Positions 49,562-62,346 of a DNA stretch of 64,000 nt are shown here, piece by piece. The notes beneath the pieces are model-generated. The model searched no databases and was not told the DNA's origin. It saw only the letters and a list, made by a program, of their open reading frames with translations. Both the position numbers and the translations under genes were made by a program. The DNA comes from Rhodobacterales bacterium LSUCC0031 (GTDB lineage Bacteria; Pseudomonadota; Alphaproteobacteria; Rhodobacterales; Rhodobacteraceae). The DNA lies in assembly GCA_015689735.1 (NCBI GenBank), contig WVSP01000001.1, positions 50,001 to 114,000 on the forward strand. The letters run 5' to 3'. Positions within the stretch are counted from its first letter, which is position 1; each line of letters begins with the position of its first letter.

Positions 49562-50989
49562 TCAGGTGGGAAGATCGGCGAGCCCGAACTTCCCGGTCCC
49601 CCCGCTCCTGTTGGTCGTTGCAGTGCGAACAAGCGGCCCAAGGGCCACAAGCGTGACGAAAAGCAGAAAAATCTCCAGGTGATAGACGACCGAATACCCC
49701 GTATTCGGATCGTTCAGCGCGATGCCCAAATGGCCCTGGGTCGCAGCCGCGTTCACCAGATCGCGCAAACCACCACCGATCGCTGTCGATAGGCCCGCAG
49801 CGGTTGCTTGCGCGGCCCCCCAGGCGCCCAGCGCAAGGCCGCGACCGGCCTTTCCGGCTGGCATGGTCATGGCGGCGGTCAAGGTCGAGACTGCGAACAG
49901 CCCGCCCCCAAGACCGATCAAGACGGCACCGGCAAAAAACATCTCGGGCGAGCCCATCGGATTGGCAAAGATCACGGCGGAAAAAGCGGCAAGCCCGGCC
50001 AGAATACCGCGCGCACCCATGCGGTAGGGGTTGATCCCCTCAGCCAACCATTTCGCGGCCAAGGTGAAACCGATCAAAGCTCCGATCGCCCAGCTTGCCG
50101 TCAACAAGGTTGTTGAAGACACGCTCAACCCCAGGATTTCGCCACCATAAGGTTCAAGCAGCACATCTTGCATGTTGAACGCCATGGTCCCCAGAAACAC
50201 CACGAGCAACAGCCGCCCGGCCGTGCCACCGGCGGCGTAATCGGCCCATGCATCGCGGAAACTGGGGGAGGCTGCCTCACGCTCGGCCCGGCTCATCGGG
50301 CGGACGCGTTCTTGCTTCCACAGCGCGACGACGTTCAAAACCAAGGTCACGAGTGCTGCACCCTGTACCACGCCGATCAGCTCGAGCGCAGTGAATTCCT
50401 TGAGCAAGTAGCCAACCACAAGGGACGAGACCGCCATGCCGACCAAGAGCATGACATAAAGCAGCGCCACGACACGTGGGCGCGTTTCATCTGTCGCGCG
50501 GTCGGCGGCCAAGGCCAGACCCGCGGTCTGGGTCATATGCATGCCAAGACCGGTCATCAGAAAGGCCAGCGCCGCCAGCGCCTCACCGGCAAAGGGAATG
50601 TCATAGCGCACCTGCGTGACATCACCGCCCAGCACCAAAAGTGCGGCAGGCATGATCGCCAGCCCCCCGAACTGCCATAGCGTGCCAAACCAAAGGTAGG
50701 GGATCCGCTTCCACCCAATGGCGGATTTGTAGGTGTCGGATTTAAAGCCCAAAAGCGCGCGGAACGGCGCGAGCAGCACCGGCAGTGCCACCATCGCCGC
50801 GACGAGGAATGCCGAGACCTTCAACTCTACGATCATCACGCGGTTGAGGGTTCCCAAAAGCAGCACAGCCGCCATGCCCACCGAGACCTGGAACAGCGAA
50901 AGGCGCAAGAGTTGCCCAAGCGGCAAATCATCCGATGCTGCATCCGCAAAGGGCAGGTAGCGGATCGATATGCGCTTGAGCACGCTCAT
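49562..50989 (-). CDS. lhaA: LhaA, LH1 assembly factor (PucC/BCD family)
   Basis: A 475-residue polytopic protein of the bacteriochlorophyll delivery branch of the major facilitator superfamily, with about twelve hydrophobic segments. NRVMIVELKVSAFLVAAMVA and FRALLGFKSDTYKSAIGWKR are hallmark segments. It helps assemble the LH1 antenna around the reaction centre. Its start overlaps the bchM stop by 4 bases (ATGA), so the ATG at 50989 is preferred over 51007. Confidence 0.95.
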   Translation of the reverse strand: MSVLKRISIRYLPFADAASDDLPLGQLLRLSLFQVSVGMAAVLLLGTLNRVMIVELKVSAFLVAAMVALPVLLAPFRALLGFKSDTYKSAIGWKRIPYLWFGTLWQFGGLAIMPAALLVLGGDVTQVRYDIPFAGEALAALAFLMTGLGMHMTQTAGLALAADRATDETRPRVVALLYVMLLVGMAVSSLVVGYLLKEFTALELIGVVQGAALVTLVLNVVALWKQERVRPMSRAEREAASPSFRDAWADYAAGGTAGRLLLVVFLGTMAFNMQDVLLEPYGGEILGLSVSSTTLLTASWAIGALIGFTLAAKWLAEGINPYRMGARGILAGLAAFSAVIFANPMGSPEMFFAGAVLIGLGGGLFAVSTLTAAMTMPAGKAGRGLALGAWGAAQATAAGLSTAIGGGLRDLVNAAATQGHLGIALNDPNTGYSVVYHLEIFLLFVTLVALGPLVRTATTNRSGGTGKFGLADLPT

Positions 50990-51677
50990 GCCCGATACTC
51001 CAGACATGTCGAGATGTAGAAGCCGCGGGAAACGCGCTCGACCTCGCGGATCGACCCTGTGGCGCCTTGGCGGGTCGTTTCATGAGACAGGTGCTTGAGG
51101 TTGTGCGGGATCATGGTGGGCGATCTGTCAGACCGTGGGAACAATTTGCCCAAGCCCCAGAAGGCCATAAGGAACGCGGTGCGCGGCGCGACAGTAAAGA
51201 CAATGCTCTCGCGCACACGCGGGCAAAGATGCGCCAGCGCGCGGCCGAGATCGGGGGCCGTGTAATAGATCATGCTGTCCATGGCCATGACGTGATCGAA
51301 TTGTCCCAGATCGGCCGAGAGCATGTCGCCAGAGGTAAAGGTCACGCGGGGGGCCAACCCCTCGGGCAGGCGCTTGGCCGCGATCTCGATCAGCGCGGGC
51401 GAGATGTCGATCGCCACCACATCCGCGCCACGGTAGGCCAATTCTTCGGTCATGCCCCCCGTGCCACACCCGGCATCGAGCACGCGGCGACCCGTCAGAT
51501 CGGCGGGAAGCTGCGCCAACATGATCGCGCGCATGCGATCCCGCCCTTCGCGCACGGTCTGGCGAATACCAGACACGGGCGCGTCAGAGGTCAGCCGCTC
51601 CCATGTCTTTGTAGCGGTGCGGTCGAAATACGCTTCGACCCGGTCGCGCGTGGCGCCATATGTCGGCGTTGCGACCA

Positions 51678-51678
<1 letters not shown>
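50986..51678 (-). CDS. bchM: Mg-protoporphyrin IX methyltransferase
   Basis: A 230-residue SAM-dependent methyltransferase. The SAM motif VLDAGCGTGGMTEELAYRGA lies near residue 65, followed by VVAIDISPALIEIA. It methylates Mg-protoporphyrin IX, giving the substrate of AcsF. The ATG at 51678 overlaps the bchL stop by one base (TGATG); a TTG one codon earlier is unlikely. Confidence 0.97.
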
Positions 51679-52655
<977 letters not shown>

Positions 52656-55600
52656 CTATTCCGCAGCCACGCCGGGGGTGAGCCCCTCGAGCGTGTCTTC
52701 GAGCTCATCCGCGCCAGCTTGAAGTGCGGCCAATGTGGCCTCATCTGGGTGCCAATAATTCCGTTCGAACGCTTCGATCAGGCGGTTGGCCATCCGAGCC
52801 GAGGCCTGAGGGTTCAGCGCGGCCATACGGCGGCGCATCTCCTCGTCCAGGACGAAGGTCTCGGACAGACGTTGATAGACCCACGGATCGACCTGACCCG
52901 TGGTGGCCGACCAGCCCAGCGTGTTGGTTACCTGTGCCTCGATCATGCGCACACCCTCATGGCCGTGCTTGAGCAAGCCTTCGAACCACTTCGGGTTCAG
53001 GCTGCGCGACCGGGTTTCCAGCGCGACCTGGTCTTTCAGCGTGCGCACCTTTCCCGCGCCGCGGGTCTGATCACCGATGAAAACCGGCGCCTCCTGACCA
53101 CCCTTGGCGCGTTTCACGGCGCGCGAAATGCCGCCCAACGTGTCGAAATAATGATCGACCGTGGTCACGCCCAATTCGACCGATTCAAGGTTCTGATAGG
53201 CCAGATCGACATCCTTCAGCGCCGCCTGAAGCAGGCCCGCATTCTTTTTCGCCTTGCCGTCCATGCCGTAGGCAAAGCTCTTGCGGGCCTGATAGGCATC
53301 GGCAAGCTCGTCTTCCTCGCCCCAAGCGCCGCTATCGACCAGCTGATTGACATTCGAGCCATAGGCACCTTCGGCATTGGAAAAGACGCGAAGCGCGGCT
53401 TCTTCCATGCCAACACCCATCTTGGCTGCGTAGTCCAGCGCGTGGGCGCGGATGAAATTCATCTCAATTGGTTCATCGGCGGTCGCGCCCTTGTAGGCGG
53501 CTTCTGCCAGCATCCGCGTTTGCAGCGGCAGCAGATCGCGGAATATGCCCGACAAGGTCATCACCACATCGATGCGCGGGCGGCCAAGTTCGGCCAGCGG
53601 GATCAGATCGGCACCGCACAGCCGGCCATAGCCATCAAAACGCGGCTTTGCCCCCATCAGGGCAAGCGCCTGTGCGATCGGCCCGCCATCGGATTTGATA
53701 TTGTCCGATCCCCACAGCACCAATGCGACCGAGCGCGGCATCTCGCCTGCCGCCTCGATCAAGCGCTGCGCCTGTTTCGCGCCATCTTGCAGCGCGAAAG
53801 CGGTCGGCATGCGGAAGGGGTCAAACGCGTGAATATTGCGCCCGGTCGGCAATACCTCGGGTGAGCGGATCAAGTCTCCACCCGGCACGGGTGCAATATA
53901 GCGTGCCGATAGCGCCCGCATCAGCCCACCCAATTCCGTCTCTTGGCGCAGCAGATGTTCGACCCGAACCCTTGTGTCAGGGTCGGTTTCGGCCATCACA
54001 CGCAGATGCTCTTGCAACTCCGCTTCGGCCATTGGGCGGCCCACGACATGCAGCCCATCGGTGATCAGCGCGTCCTCGGTTTCCAGAAGCGTCAGCCACA
54101 GCCGGTCAGGATCACGCGCGGTCAGATCGACGGCTTCGGCCTGGGTTTCGATCAGAGCAGCCAGATCGGCACGCTCATGCGCATCGGGCGACAGACCGCG
54201 CCAGCGTGTCAGGCTGTCCTTCAAATCCGACAACCCCCTGTAAAGGCCAGCTGCCGCCAAAGGCGGCGTCAGGTGGGTAATCGTCACGGCATTTGACCGC
54301 CGCTTGGCAAGTGTCGCCTCTGACGGGTTGTTCGAGGCATAAAGATACACATTCGGCACCTCGCCGATCAGCCGATCCGGCCAATCGCGCGCACCAAGCC
54401 CCGCCTGTTTACCCGGCATGAATTCCAGCGCGCCATGCATCCCGAAATGCAACAACACATCGGCCTGATAGGTGTTACGCAGCCAAAGATAGAACTGGGC
54501 AAAGGCATGGGTCGGTGCAAAACCATGCTCGAACAAAAGGCGCATCGGGTCGCCTTCGTAGCCGAAGGTCGGCTGCACACCCACGAAGACATTGCCGAAA
54601 TGCTGCCCTAGGACAAAAACACCACGCCCATCGGATTGGATCTTGCCCGGTGCCGGACCCCAAACCGCCTCGATCGCTTTCAAGGGCGGGGTGTTGCGCA
54701 CCATGGTATCAGCATCGATATGGGCCGCGACATTGGCCTCCTGCCCGTATTGCTTGGCGTTGCCCTGCAAGATCGCTGCGCGCAGATCATCGACAGATGT
54801 CGGAACCTCGACCGCATAGCCTTCGGCCTTCATACGGGTCAGCGTGTTGAACAGGCTTTCAAACACACTCAGATACGCGGCGGTCCCAATCGCGCCCGCA
54901 TTTGGCGGGAAACCGAACAAAATGATGCCGACTTTCTTGTCGGCATTGCGCTTGCGCCGAAGCAGCGCAAGGCGACGGGTCTTTTCCACAAGGCTGGTGA
55001 TCCGCTCGGGGCATGGCGCCATCGCCTTGGTCACCGAGCGGCTTTGACACATCAGCGAACAGCCTTGGCAGCCATCAAGCCCATGACGGCCACCGAAAAC
55101 GGTCGGGTTGGTGGCGCCGTCAATCTCGGGGAGCGCAACCAGCATGGTTGTCTCGACCGGGCCAAGGCCACCCGCCGACCCGGCCCATTGGCCCAAGGTC
55201 TGGAATTCCAGCGCATGCGCCGCGATATAGGGCAGGTCGAGGTCTTTCAGCACCGCAATTGCCGCGGTGCTGTCATTATAGGCTGGCCCCCCAATCAGGC
55301 TGAAGCCGGTGAGCGAGACCAGCGCGTCGATCTTGCCACCGGCAAAAAACGCCTCGATCGCAGGACGACCGTCAAGACCACCCGAAAATGCAGGCAGCAC
55401 GGCAAGGCCCGCATCCTGCATTTGGCGGATGACGCCGTCGTAATGCGCGGTATCGGAGGCCAGCACATAGCTGCGCATCATCAACAGGCCAACGGTCGCA
55501 ACAGGGTTGGCGGGCTGTGGCAATTGTGATGGATCGATGGTGATCCGGTGACCGGGCAGATCGGGGTGATAAAACCCCACCTCAGGGTAATCGATGGGCG

Positions 55601-56225
55601 CGACCGCCTTGGCCCCCTTAAAAGCGCGATCGCTGGCATATTGCCCGATCAGAAAGCGGACCATCTGCTCGACATTGTCGTCAGAGCCGCCCAGCCAATA
55701 CTGCATGGTCAGAAACCATGCGCGCAAATCTTGTGCCTTGCCGGGGATGAACCTCAGGATCTTCGGCAAACGGCGCAAAAGCTTCATCTGCTTCTCGCCA
55801 GAATTCGCCGAAGGTTCCTTGGACCCGCGCAACTTTTTCAACAACTTCATCGGCCCGGTTGCGGGCTTCATCATGTCCAGATCGCCCATGCGCGTCAGCT
55901 GGACGACCTCGCGGGCGGAAATCACGCCGATCATCGCGTCGCAAGCGTCGCGCCGCGCCTGCAATTCGGGCAAGATCGCGGTGATATGTTCCTCGATGAA
56001 CAACAGATTGGCGACGATGATATCGCCATGGCGCACGGCAAGACGCGCTTCTTCAAGCGCTTGGGGGTTCTCGGCCCATTCGGCACTGGCATGAACCGAG
56101 ACATTCAGCCCGGGAAACGCATCGGCCAAACGCTCGCTGACTCGCGCCGCCGGCCCGGCCGCATGGCTGTCGAGCGTGACGATCACGACCCGGTAGCCGG
56201 GGATATGATCACCGTCACCGCGCAT
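52656..56225 (-). CDS. bchH: Magnesium chelatase subunit H
   Basis: An 1189-residue porphyrin-binding subunit, normal length for BchH. It begins [21 protein letters not shown] and has the CobN/Mg-chelatase pattern throughout, including the segment [20 protein letters not shown] and a C-terminal [17 protein letters not shown]. It holds protoporphyrin IX while the BchI-BchD motor inserts Mg2+. Its start overlaps the end of bchB by 11 bases. Confidence 0.98.
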   Translation of the reverse strand: MRGDGDHIPGYRVVIVTLDSHAAGPAARVSERLADAFPGLNVSVHASAEWAENPQALEEARLAVRHGDIIVANLLFIEEHITAILPELQARRDACDAMIGVISAREVVQLTRMGDLDMMKPATGPMKLLKKLRGSKEPSANSGEKQMKLLRRLPKILRFIPGKAQDLRAWFLTMQYWLGGSDDNVEQMVRFLIGQYASDRAFKGAKAVAPIDYPEVGFYHPDLPGHRITIDPSQLPQPANPVATVGLLMMRSYVLASDTAHYDGVIRQMQDAGLAVLPAFSGGLDGRPAIEAFFAGGKIDALVSLTGFSLIGGPAYNDSTAAIAVLKDLDLPYIAAHALEFQTLGQWAGSAGGLGPVETTMLVALPEIDGATNPTVFGGRHGLDGCQGCSLMCQSRSVTKAMAPCPERITSLVEKTRRLALLRRKRNADKKVGIILFGFPPNAGAIGTAAYLSVFESLFNTLTRMKAEGYAVEVPTSVDDLRAAILQGNAKQYGQEANVAAHIDADTMVRNTPPLKAIEAVWGPAPGKIQSDGRGVFVLGQHFGNVFVGVQPTFGYEGDPMRLLFEHGFAPTHAFAQFYLWLRNTYQADVLLHFGMHGALEFMPGKQAGLGARDWPDRLIGEVPNVYLYASNNPSEATLAKRRSNAVTITHLTPPLAAAGLYRGLSDLKDSLTRWRGLSPDAHERADLAALIETQAEAVDLTARDPDRLWLTLLETEDALITDGLHVVGRPMAEAELQEHLRVMAETDPDTRVRVEHLLRQETELGGLMRALSARYIAPVPGGDLIRSPEVLPTGRNIHAFDPFRMPTAFALQDGAKQAQRLIEAAGEMPRSVALVLWGSDNIKSDGGPIAQALALMGAKPRFDGYGRLCGADLIPLAELGRPRIDVVMTLSGIFRDLLPLQTRMLAEAAYKGATADEPIEMNFIRAHALDYAAKMGVGMEEAALRVFSNAEGAYGSNVNQLVDSGAWGEEDELADAYQARKSFAYGMDGKAKKNAGLLQAALKDVDLAYQNLESVELGVTTVDHYFDTLGGISRAVKRAKGGQEAPVFIGDQTRGAGKVRTLKDQVALETRSRSLNPKWFEGLLKHGHEGVRMIEAQVTNTLGWSATTGQVDPWVYQRLSETFVLDEEMRRRMAALNPQASARMANRLIEAFERNYWHPDEATLAALQAGADELEDTLEGLTPGVAAE

Positions 56226-57795
56226 AATGGGCCTTGGCCTCGTAAAGCGTATCGACGCTGATCTGGGTCACACCGCGCTCGGCGGCGAATTTCTCGGTAT
56301 TGCGCCGCGCCTTTCCTCGCACGAAGAAAGGGATCTTTTTCAACTCGCGCTCGGCATCGGCCAGCCAGACCATCACGTCGCTGCCGGTATCGGCAATCGC
56401 GGGGTCCTGCTTCTCTGTTTCGTAAATATCCCGGGGGGAGTCAGCTTCGCTGACGGGGGGCTGGCCCCCCTGCGACGCGCGCGGCGCATGCCCACCGTGG
56501 TGGCTTGCGCCGGCCGCATCATGAAACTCAAAATCTTCGCGGAACATCGACAAAAGATGCTCCTCCAGCCCCATCACCAGCGGATGGATCCAGGTGTCAA
56601 AGATCACATTCGCCCCTTCCCAGCCCATCTGGGGGGAATAGCGGGCGGGGAAATCCTGCACATGCACCGGGGCCGAGATCACGGCACAGGGAATGCCCAG
56701 CCGCTTGCCGATATGGCGCTCCATCTGGGTGCCGAGGATCATCTCGGGGGCAGCATCCTCGATGGCCTTCTCGACCTCGAGATAATCATCCGTGATCAGC
56801 GCTTCGAGGCCGAACGCCTTGGCTAGCGCACGGATCGGTCGGGCAAATTCGCGATTGTAGCAACCAAGGCCCACCACTTCGAAGCCCATCTCGTCGCGTG
56901 CGATCCGGGCGGCGGCCTGCACATGGGTGGCGTCGCCAAAAATGAAGACGCGCTTGCCCGTCAGGTAGGTGCTGTCCACCGATTTCGACCACCAAGGCTG
57001 GCGCAGGCGCGACATGTCTTTTTTCGGTTCGATGCCGCAGATCCGGGCCATCTCAGCGACAAAGTCATGAGTGGCACCGACACCGATGGGGACGGTCTTG
57101 GTAAAGGGGATGCCAAGGGTCCGCTCCATATGGCGGGCGGCGGTCTCGGCATGCTCGGGATACATCAGTACATTGACATGCGCCGCACCCAGCCGGGTCA
57201 GATCCTCGGGGGTTGCGTCAAAGGGGGCGACGACATTGATGCCGATCCCCATCTCGTAAAGCAGGCCCTTGACCTCTTCGATATCGTCGCGGTGGCGAAA
57301 GCCCAGCGCAAGCGGGCCGATCAGATTGGCGGTAATCTCGGGCGTCTTCTCGACAGGATGCGCCAGCGCCTTGACCAGCTGATAGAATGTCTCGTCGGTA
57401 CCGAAATTCTCTTTCCGCTGGTAGCTTGGCAGTTCAAGGGCGATGACGGGAACAGGAAGAGCCATTGTTTCAGCCAGCCCGCCCGGATCATCTTGGATCA
57501 GTTCAGCCGTGCAAGAGGCCCCCACGATCAGCGCCTGCGGCTGAAAGCGGTCATAGGCGTCCTGGCAGGCTCGCTTGAACAGGCCGGCCGTATCCTCGCC
57601 CAGATCGCGGCCTTCGAAGGTGGTATAGCTGACTGGCGGGCGATGGCCGCGTCGCTCGATCATGGTGAAAAGCAGATCGGCATAGGTATCGCCCTGCGGG
57701 GCGTGCAGCACGTAATGCAGACCCTTCATCGCCGTGGCGACACGCATCGCGCCGACATGCGGGGGGCCTTCATATGTCCAGACGGTCAGCTTCAC
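56215..57795 (-). CDS. bchB: Light-independent protochlorophyllide reductase subunit B
   Basis: A 526-residue NifK-like subunit, starting at a GTG (57795), [20 protein letters not shown]. Landmarks are [39 protein letters not shown] and a C-terminal ChlB-type domain ([20 protein letters not shown]). With BchN it reduces protochlorophyllide to chlorophyllide. The linker before the C-terminal domain (about residues 430-470) is partly made by a palindromic repeat element in the antisense orientation (56410-56470, residues about 442-462); the frame stays open. The open frame extends to 58029, but that part overlaps bchN and element D. Confidence 0.97.
   Translation of the reverse strand: MKLTVWTYEGPPHVGAMRVATAMKGLHYVLHAPQGDTYADLLFTMIERRGHRPPVSYTTFEGRDLGEDTAGLFKRACQDAYDRFQPQALIVGASCTAELIQDDPGGLAETMALPVPVIALELPSYQRKENFGTDETFYQLVKALAHPVEKTPEITANLIGPLALGFRHRDDIEEVKGLLYEMGIGINVVAPFDATPEDLTRLGAAHVNVLMYPEHAETAARHMERTLGIPFTKTVPIGVGATHDFVAEMARICGIEPKKDMSRLRQPWWSKSVDSTYLTGKRVFIFGDATHVQAAARIARDEMGFEVVGLGCYNREFARPIRALAKAFGLEALITDDYLEVEKAIEDAAPEMILGTQMERHIGKRLGIPCAVISAPVHVQDFPARYSPQMGWEGANVIFDTWIHPLVMGLEEHLLSMFREDFEFHDAAGASHHGGHAPRASQGGQPPVSEADSPRDIYETEKQDPAIADTGSDVMVWLADAERELKKIPFFVRGKARRNTEKFAAERGVTQISVDTLYEAKAHYAR
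56410..56470 (+). repeat. Dispersed palindromic element, copy C, inside bchB
   Basis: A 61-bp element read on the plus strand, antisense to bchB: leader CTTCTCTGTTTC, GT, core AAATATCCCGGGGG, hairpin 1 GTCAGC-TTC-GCTGAC (56440-56454) and hairpin 2 G6-CTGG-C6 (56455-56470). Read in the bchB frame it encodes about 21 residues ([20 protein letters not shown] and one more). It does not break the frame. Confidence 0.85.
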
Positions 57796-57803
57796 GACTG
57801 CTT

Positions 57804-57851
57804 CCGGGGGCGCTGCCCCCGGACCCCCGGGATATTTTTGAAACAGAGAAG
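57804..57851 (-). repeat. Dispersed palindromic element, copy D, between bchN and bchB
   Basis: Read on the minus strand: leader CTTCTCTGTTTC, AA, core AAATATCCCGGGGG, then directly the GGGGGC-AGC-GCCCCC hairpin; the first variable hairpin is missing. It fills most of the 64-base gap between bchN and bchB and would lie in the mRNA just before the bchB start, with 8 bases between element and GTG. Confidence 0.82.
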
Positions 57852-57859
57852 AGGCGCGA

Positions 57860-59659
<1,800 letters not shown>

Positions 59660-59680
59660 TTAGCCCCCGGCGGGGCAGAG

Positions 59681-59698
59681 TGTCAATTAAAACTTACA
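59681..59698. promoter_or_regulatory. PpsR/CrtJ-type operator overlapping the bchF promoter
   Basis: TGT-CAATTAAAACTT-ACA matches TGT-N12-ACA. On the minus strand one half gives a perfect TTGACA -35 box (59686-59681), followed after 18 bases by TAACTT (59662-59657) as a possible -10. A repressor here would directly cover the promoter. The 59626-59942 gap holds this site, the box at 59824 and no gene. Confidence 0.8.
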
Positions 59699-59823
59699 CA
59701 TTAACTGTCCGAAAGGGCGAAGTATTTCCACGGTCAATGAGGGGAAAACGGGCAAGAAATGCGGTGTTTTTCTGAGGAAAGATTCCATACGCCTTGCGGA
59801 ACTCCGCCGTGGCATTGCCGGGC

Positions 59824-59841
59824 TGTCAATTTACTTTGACA
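59824..59841. promoter_or_regulatory. PpsR/CrtJ-type operator upstream of ppaA
   Basis: TGT-CAATTTACTTTG-ACA matches TGT-N12-ACA. Its right half gives a TTGACA -35 box (59836-59841) for the ppaA direction, with GACACT 17 bases later as a weak -10. It lies 143 bp from the bchF-side box, centre to centre. Confidence 0.75.
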
Positions 59842-59942
59842 GCGACACGTGAATGCGCGACACTCAGCCAAGGCCAACTTGCCCCCGACCGACGTCGATG
59901 CCGACGTGAAGATTTGGGCGGTGGCGCAATCGGTGACATCAG

Positions 59943-60770
59943 ATGCAGAATGAACGGCACAGCAAAGCGGCGGGCCGACAAGCCATCGAGGCCGCCGAGA
60001 TTGCGCGCCTTGCGCAGCGAGCGATTGCTGTTCTTGCCGCCGACCGGCCGGGGCGCACCGAAGCGCTGAAGCTGCGCTGGGTACAGCTATGCGACGCCTT
60101 CATCGCGGCCGAGGAAGACCGGCGGCACGATATGCTGTTGCGTCTGCGCCAAGACGGGATCAAGCCGACCGAGATCATCGACCATATCGTGCCTGCCGTT
60201 GCACAACAGATGGGCGAGCGTTGGTTCGCTGATGAGATTAGCTTCGCAGATGTCACGATTGGGGCTGCACGGTTGCAAGAAACGGTGCGCAGCTTGAGCT
60301 GGCATGACATCGGGCGCAGCGCGTCCAGTATCGACGCGCCTACGATTTTGCTGGTCATCCCGCGCGGCGAACATCACACGCTTGGCGCTTTTGTCTTGGC
60401 CGATCAGCTGCGTCGGCGTGGTTATCGGGTCGATGTCGCGGTCGATCGCCATCCGCGACAGCTTCACGAAATGCTGCGTAGCAAGCGCTACCGCATGGTG
60501 GGGATCACCGTGTCGGGTCGCAGAACGCTTGCATCGGCAAGAGAATTAGTGGACATAATTCGTCTTACCGTCACAAGCGTGACCCCGATCGTGATCGGCG
60601 GCGCGATCCTCGACAAGGGATACGATGTCATTGCGCTGAGCGGTGCGGATCATATCGCGCGCGACGCTGGATCGGCGTTGCGGCGATGTGGATTGAAAGC
60701 ATTGGTGTCGTCTGAGGGGCCGCTGCAAGAATTGGAAGGCTTGGCCGGCGAACGGATGGATCGGCTCTAG
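59943..60770 (+). CDS. ppaA: AerR/PpaA, cobalamin-binding photosynthesis regulator
   Basis: A 275-residue regulator with a helical N-terminal part and a C-terminal B12-binding domain (about 125-255: ILLVIPRGEHHTLGAFVLADQLRRRG, IGGAILDKGYDVI). In Rhodobacter, AerR/PpaA binds adenosylcobalamin and modulates the repressor CrtJ/PpsR in response to light. It stands just before ppsR in the same direction, the usual arrangement. The ATG at 59943 has only a weak ribosome-binding site. Confidence 0.93.
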   Translation: MQNERHSKAAGRQAIEAAEIARLAQRAIAVLAADRPGRTEALKLRWVQLCDAFIAAEEDRRHDMLLRLRQDGIKPTEIIDHIVPAVAQQMGERWFADEISFADVTIGAARLQETVRSLSWHDIGRSASSIDAPTILLVIPRGEHHTLGAFVLADQLRRRGYRVDVAVDRHPRQLHEMLRSKRYRMVGITVSGRRTLASARELVDIIRLTVTSVTPIVIGGAILDKGYDVIALSGADHIARDAGSALRRCGLKALVSSEGPLQELEGLAGERMDRL

Positions 60771-60783
60771 AGGTATGGACCTT

Positions 60784-62235
60784 ATGAACACGCGCGGATC
60801 AGATTTCTGGGATCAGCCGGCGGCACCGCCCATCGGGCCGGAGCAGTTCAACGAGATTGTGACCACCGCGGCAGATTTGGCCTTGGTGCTCGATACGGGC
60901 GGCACCGTGAAATCCGTGATCGTGAACCCGCTCAACCCGACCTTGGGACGGCTCGATCATTGGAAAGATCGCGATATCCGCGAATTCATGGCCGAAGATA
61001 GCCTGTCCAAGCTCGAAGCGCAGCTCGAGGCGCATCGCGCGGGCAAGAAAACAGCGGTCGATGCCATCGAGGTGAACCATTTCGACAATGCGAATTGGGA
61101 ATTCCCGATTCGCTACACGATCCACAAGACCGGCAATCCCGATATCATCTTGATGCTTGGGCGTGACCTGCGCCCCATCGCGGAATTGCAGCATCGCTTG
61201 GTCAAGGCGCAGCTTGCGCTCGAGAAGGACTACGAGACACACCGCGACTATGAAACGCGCTATCGCGTGATCATGGAGGCGGTGCGCGATGCGATGGTGC
61301 TGGTCGATGTCGCATCAGGGCGGATCGTTGATCTGAACTCGGCCGCTGCACAGATGCTTGGCGCCGAGATTGATACGCTGACCGGCAGTGCATTCACCCA
61401 AGAATTCGATGGCCGCCGGCGGGGCGAATTCATCGAGGGGCTTGTTCTTGCATCGGGCGATGAAACTGGTGGCCCGATCACGGCGACCACCCGCCGCGGC
61501 AAGCTTGATGTCTCGCTGCATCCGATCGTGTTCCGCGCAGCGGGCGACAAGTCGCTGTTGTGCCGGATCGAGTCGACCAAATCGCAAGAGACAGTCGCGG
61601 TCGAACTGTCCAACACTTTGGCGCAGCTGTATCGCGAAGGGCCGGATGCGATTGTCATCACCGACGCCCATGGCACGATCCGATCGGCCAATGATGCCTT
61701 TTTAAACCTCACGGATGCCGGTTCACTGGCCGATGTGCGCGGGCGCTCTTTGGGCGATTTCTTGGCCCGTGCAAGTGTCGATTTGAAGGTTTTGACCGAT
61801 AATGCCGCGCGAACGGGCAAGATGCGGATTTATGCCACCCGGCTGGAGGGTGCGCATGGATCGCAATTGTCGGTCGAGATGTCAGCAACCCATCTGAGCG
61901 CGGGTGGCGTGACAGGCTTTGCCTTTGTGATCCGCGATACATCGCGCATGGAGGTTGTCCGCGAACCGACTGCCTCGGCGGTGCCGGGAACCGGAACGAT
62001 GTCCGACGACGCGATGCGCAATGTGATGGACCTTGTCGGCTCTGCGCCGCTCAAGGATATCGTGGCGGCAACCACCGATGTAGTCGAGAAGATGTGCATC
62101 GAAACGGCGGTCGAACTGACCGACAACAACAGGGTCGCCGCGGCCGAGATGCTGGGTCTGTCGCGCCAATCGCTTTACGTGAAGCTGCGCAAATACGGTC
62201 TGCTGAACAAGAACGATCGCAGCACCGAGAACTGA
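60784..62235 (+). CDS. ppsR: PpsR/CrtJ, PAS-domain repressor of photosynthesis genes
   Basis: About 483 residues from the ATG at 60784 (AGAGG 10 bases upstream); an ATG at 60775 is also possible. An N-terminal domain and two PAS domains (about 160-270 and 285-400) precede a Fis-type helix-turn-helix (NRVAAAEMLGLSRQSLYVKL). The protein has exactly two cysteines, in LLCRIES (about 260) and EKMCIETA (about 438, just before the helix-turn-helix), at places matching the redox-active cysteines of Rhodobacter PpsR. It binds TGT-N12-ACA sites, several of which lie in this window. Confidence 0.96.
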   Translation: MNTRGSDFWDQPAAPPIGPEQFNEIVTTAADLALVLDTGGTVKSVIVNPLNPTLGRLDHWKDRDIREFMAEDSLSKLEAQLEAHRAGKKTAVDAIEVNHFDNANWEFPIRYTIHKTGNPDIILMLGRDLRPIAELQHRLVKAQLALEKDYETHRDYETRYRVIMEAVRDAMVLVDVASGRIVDLNSAAAQMLGAEIDTLTGSAFTQEFDGRRRGEFIEGLVLASGDETGGPITATTRRGKLDVSLHPIVFRAAGDKSLLCRIESTKSQETVAVELSNTLAQLYREGPDAIVITDAHGTIRSANDAFLNLTDAGSLADVRGRSLGDFLARASVDLKVLTDNAARTGKMRIYATRLEGAHGSQLSVEMSATHLSAGGVTGFAFVIRDTSRMEVVREPTASAVPGTGTMSDDAMRNVMDLVGSAPLKDIVAATTDVVEKMCIETAVELTDNNRVAAAEMLGLSRQSLYVKLRKYGLLNKNDRSTEN

Positions 62236-62325
62236 TCACCCCGTTAAAATGCCCATGCGCGCGCCTTGATCTTGGGGTTTCTTCGGCATGCGTAAAGACC
62301 TGTTTACACTTGCCGACTCGTAAAC

Positions 62326-62343
62326 TGTCAGTTTATGTTTACA
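62326..62343. promoter_or_regulatory. PpsR/CrtJ-type operator at the bchG start
   Basis: TGT-CAGTTTATGTTT-ACA matches TGT-N12-ACA and ends three bases before the bchG start at 62347. An inverted pair GTTTAC-N12-GTAAAC (62302-62325) lies directly upstream. The remainder of the ppsR-bchG gap shows no gene. Confidence 0.7.
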
Positions 62344-62346
62344 CCT

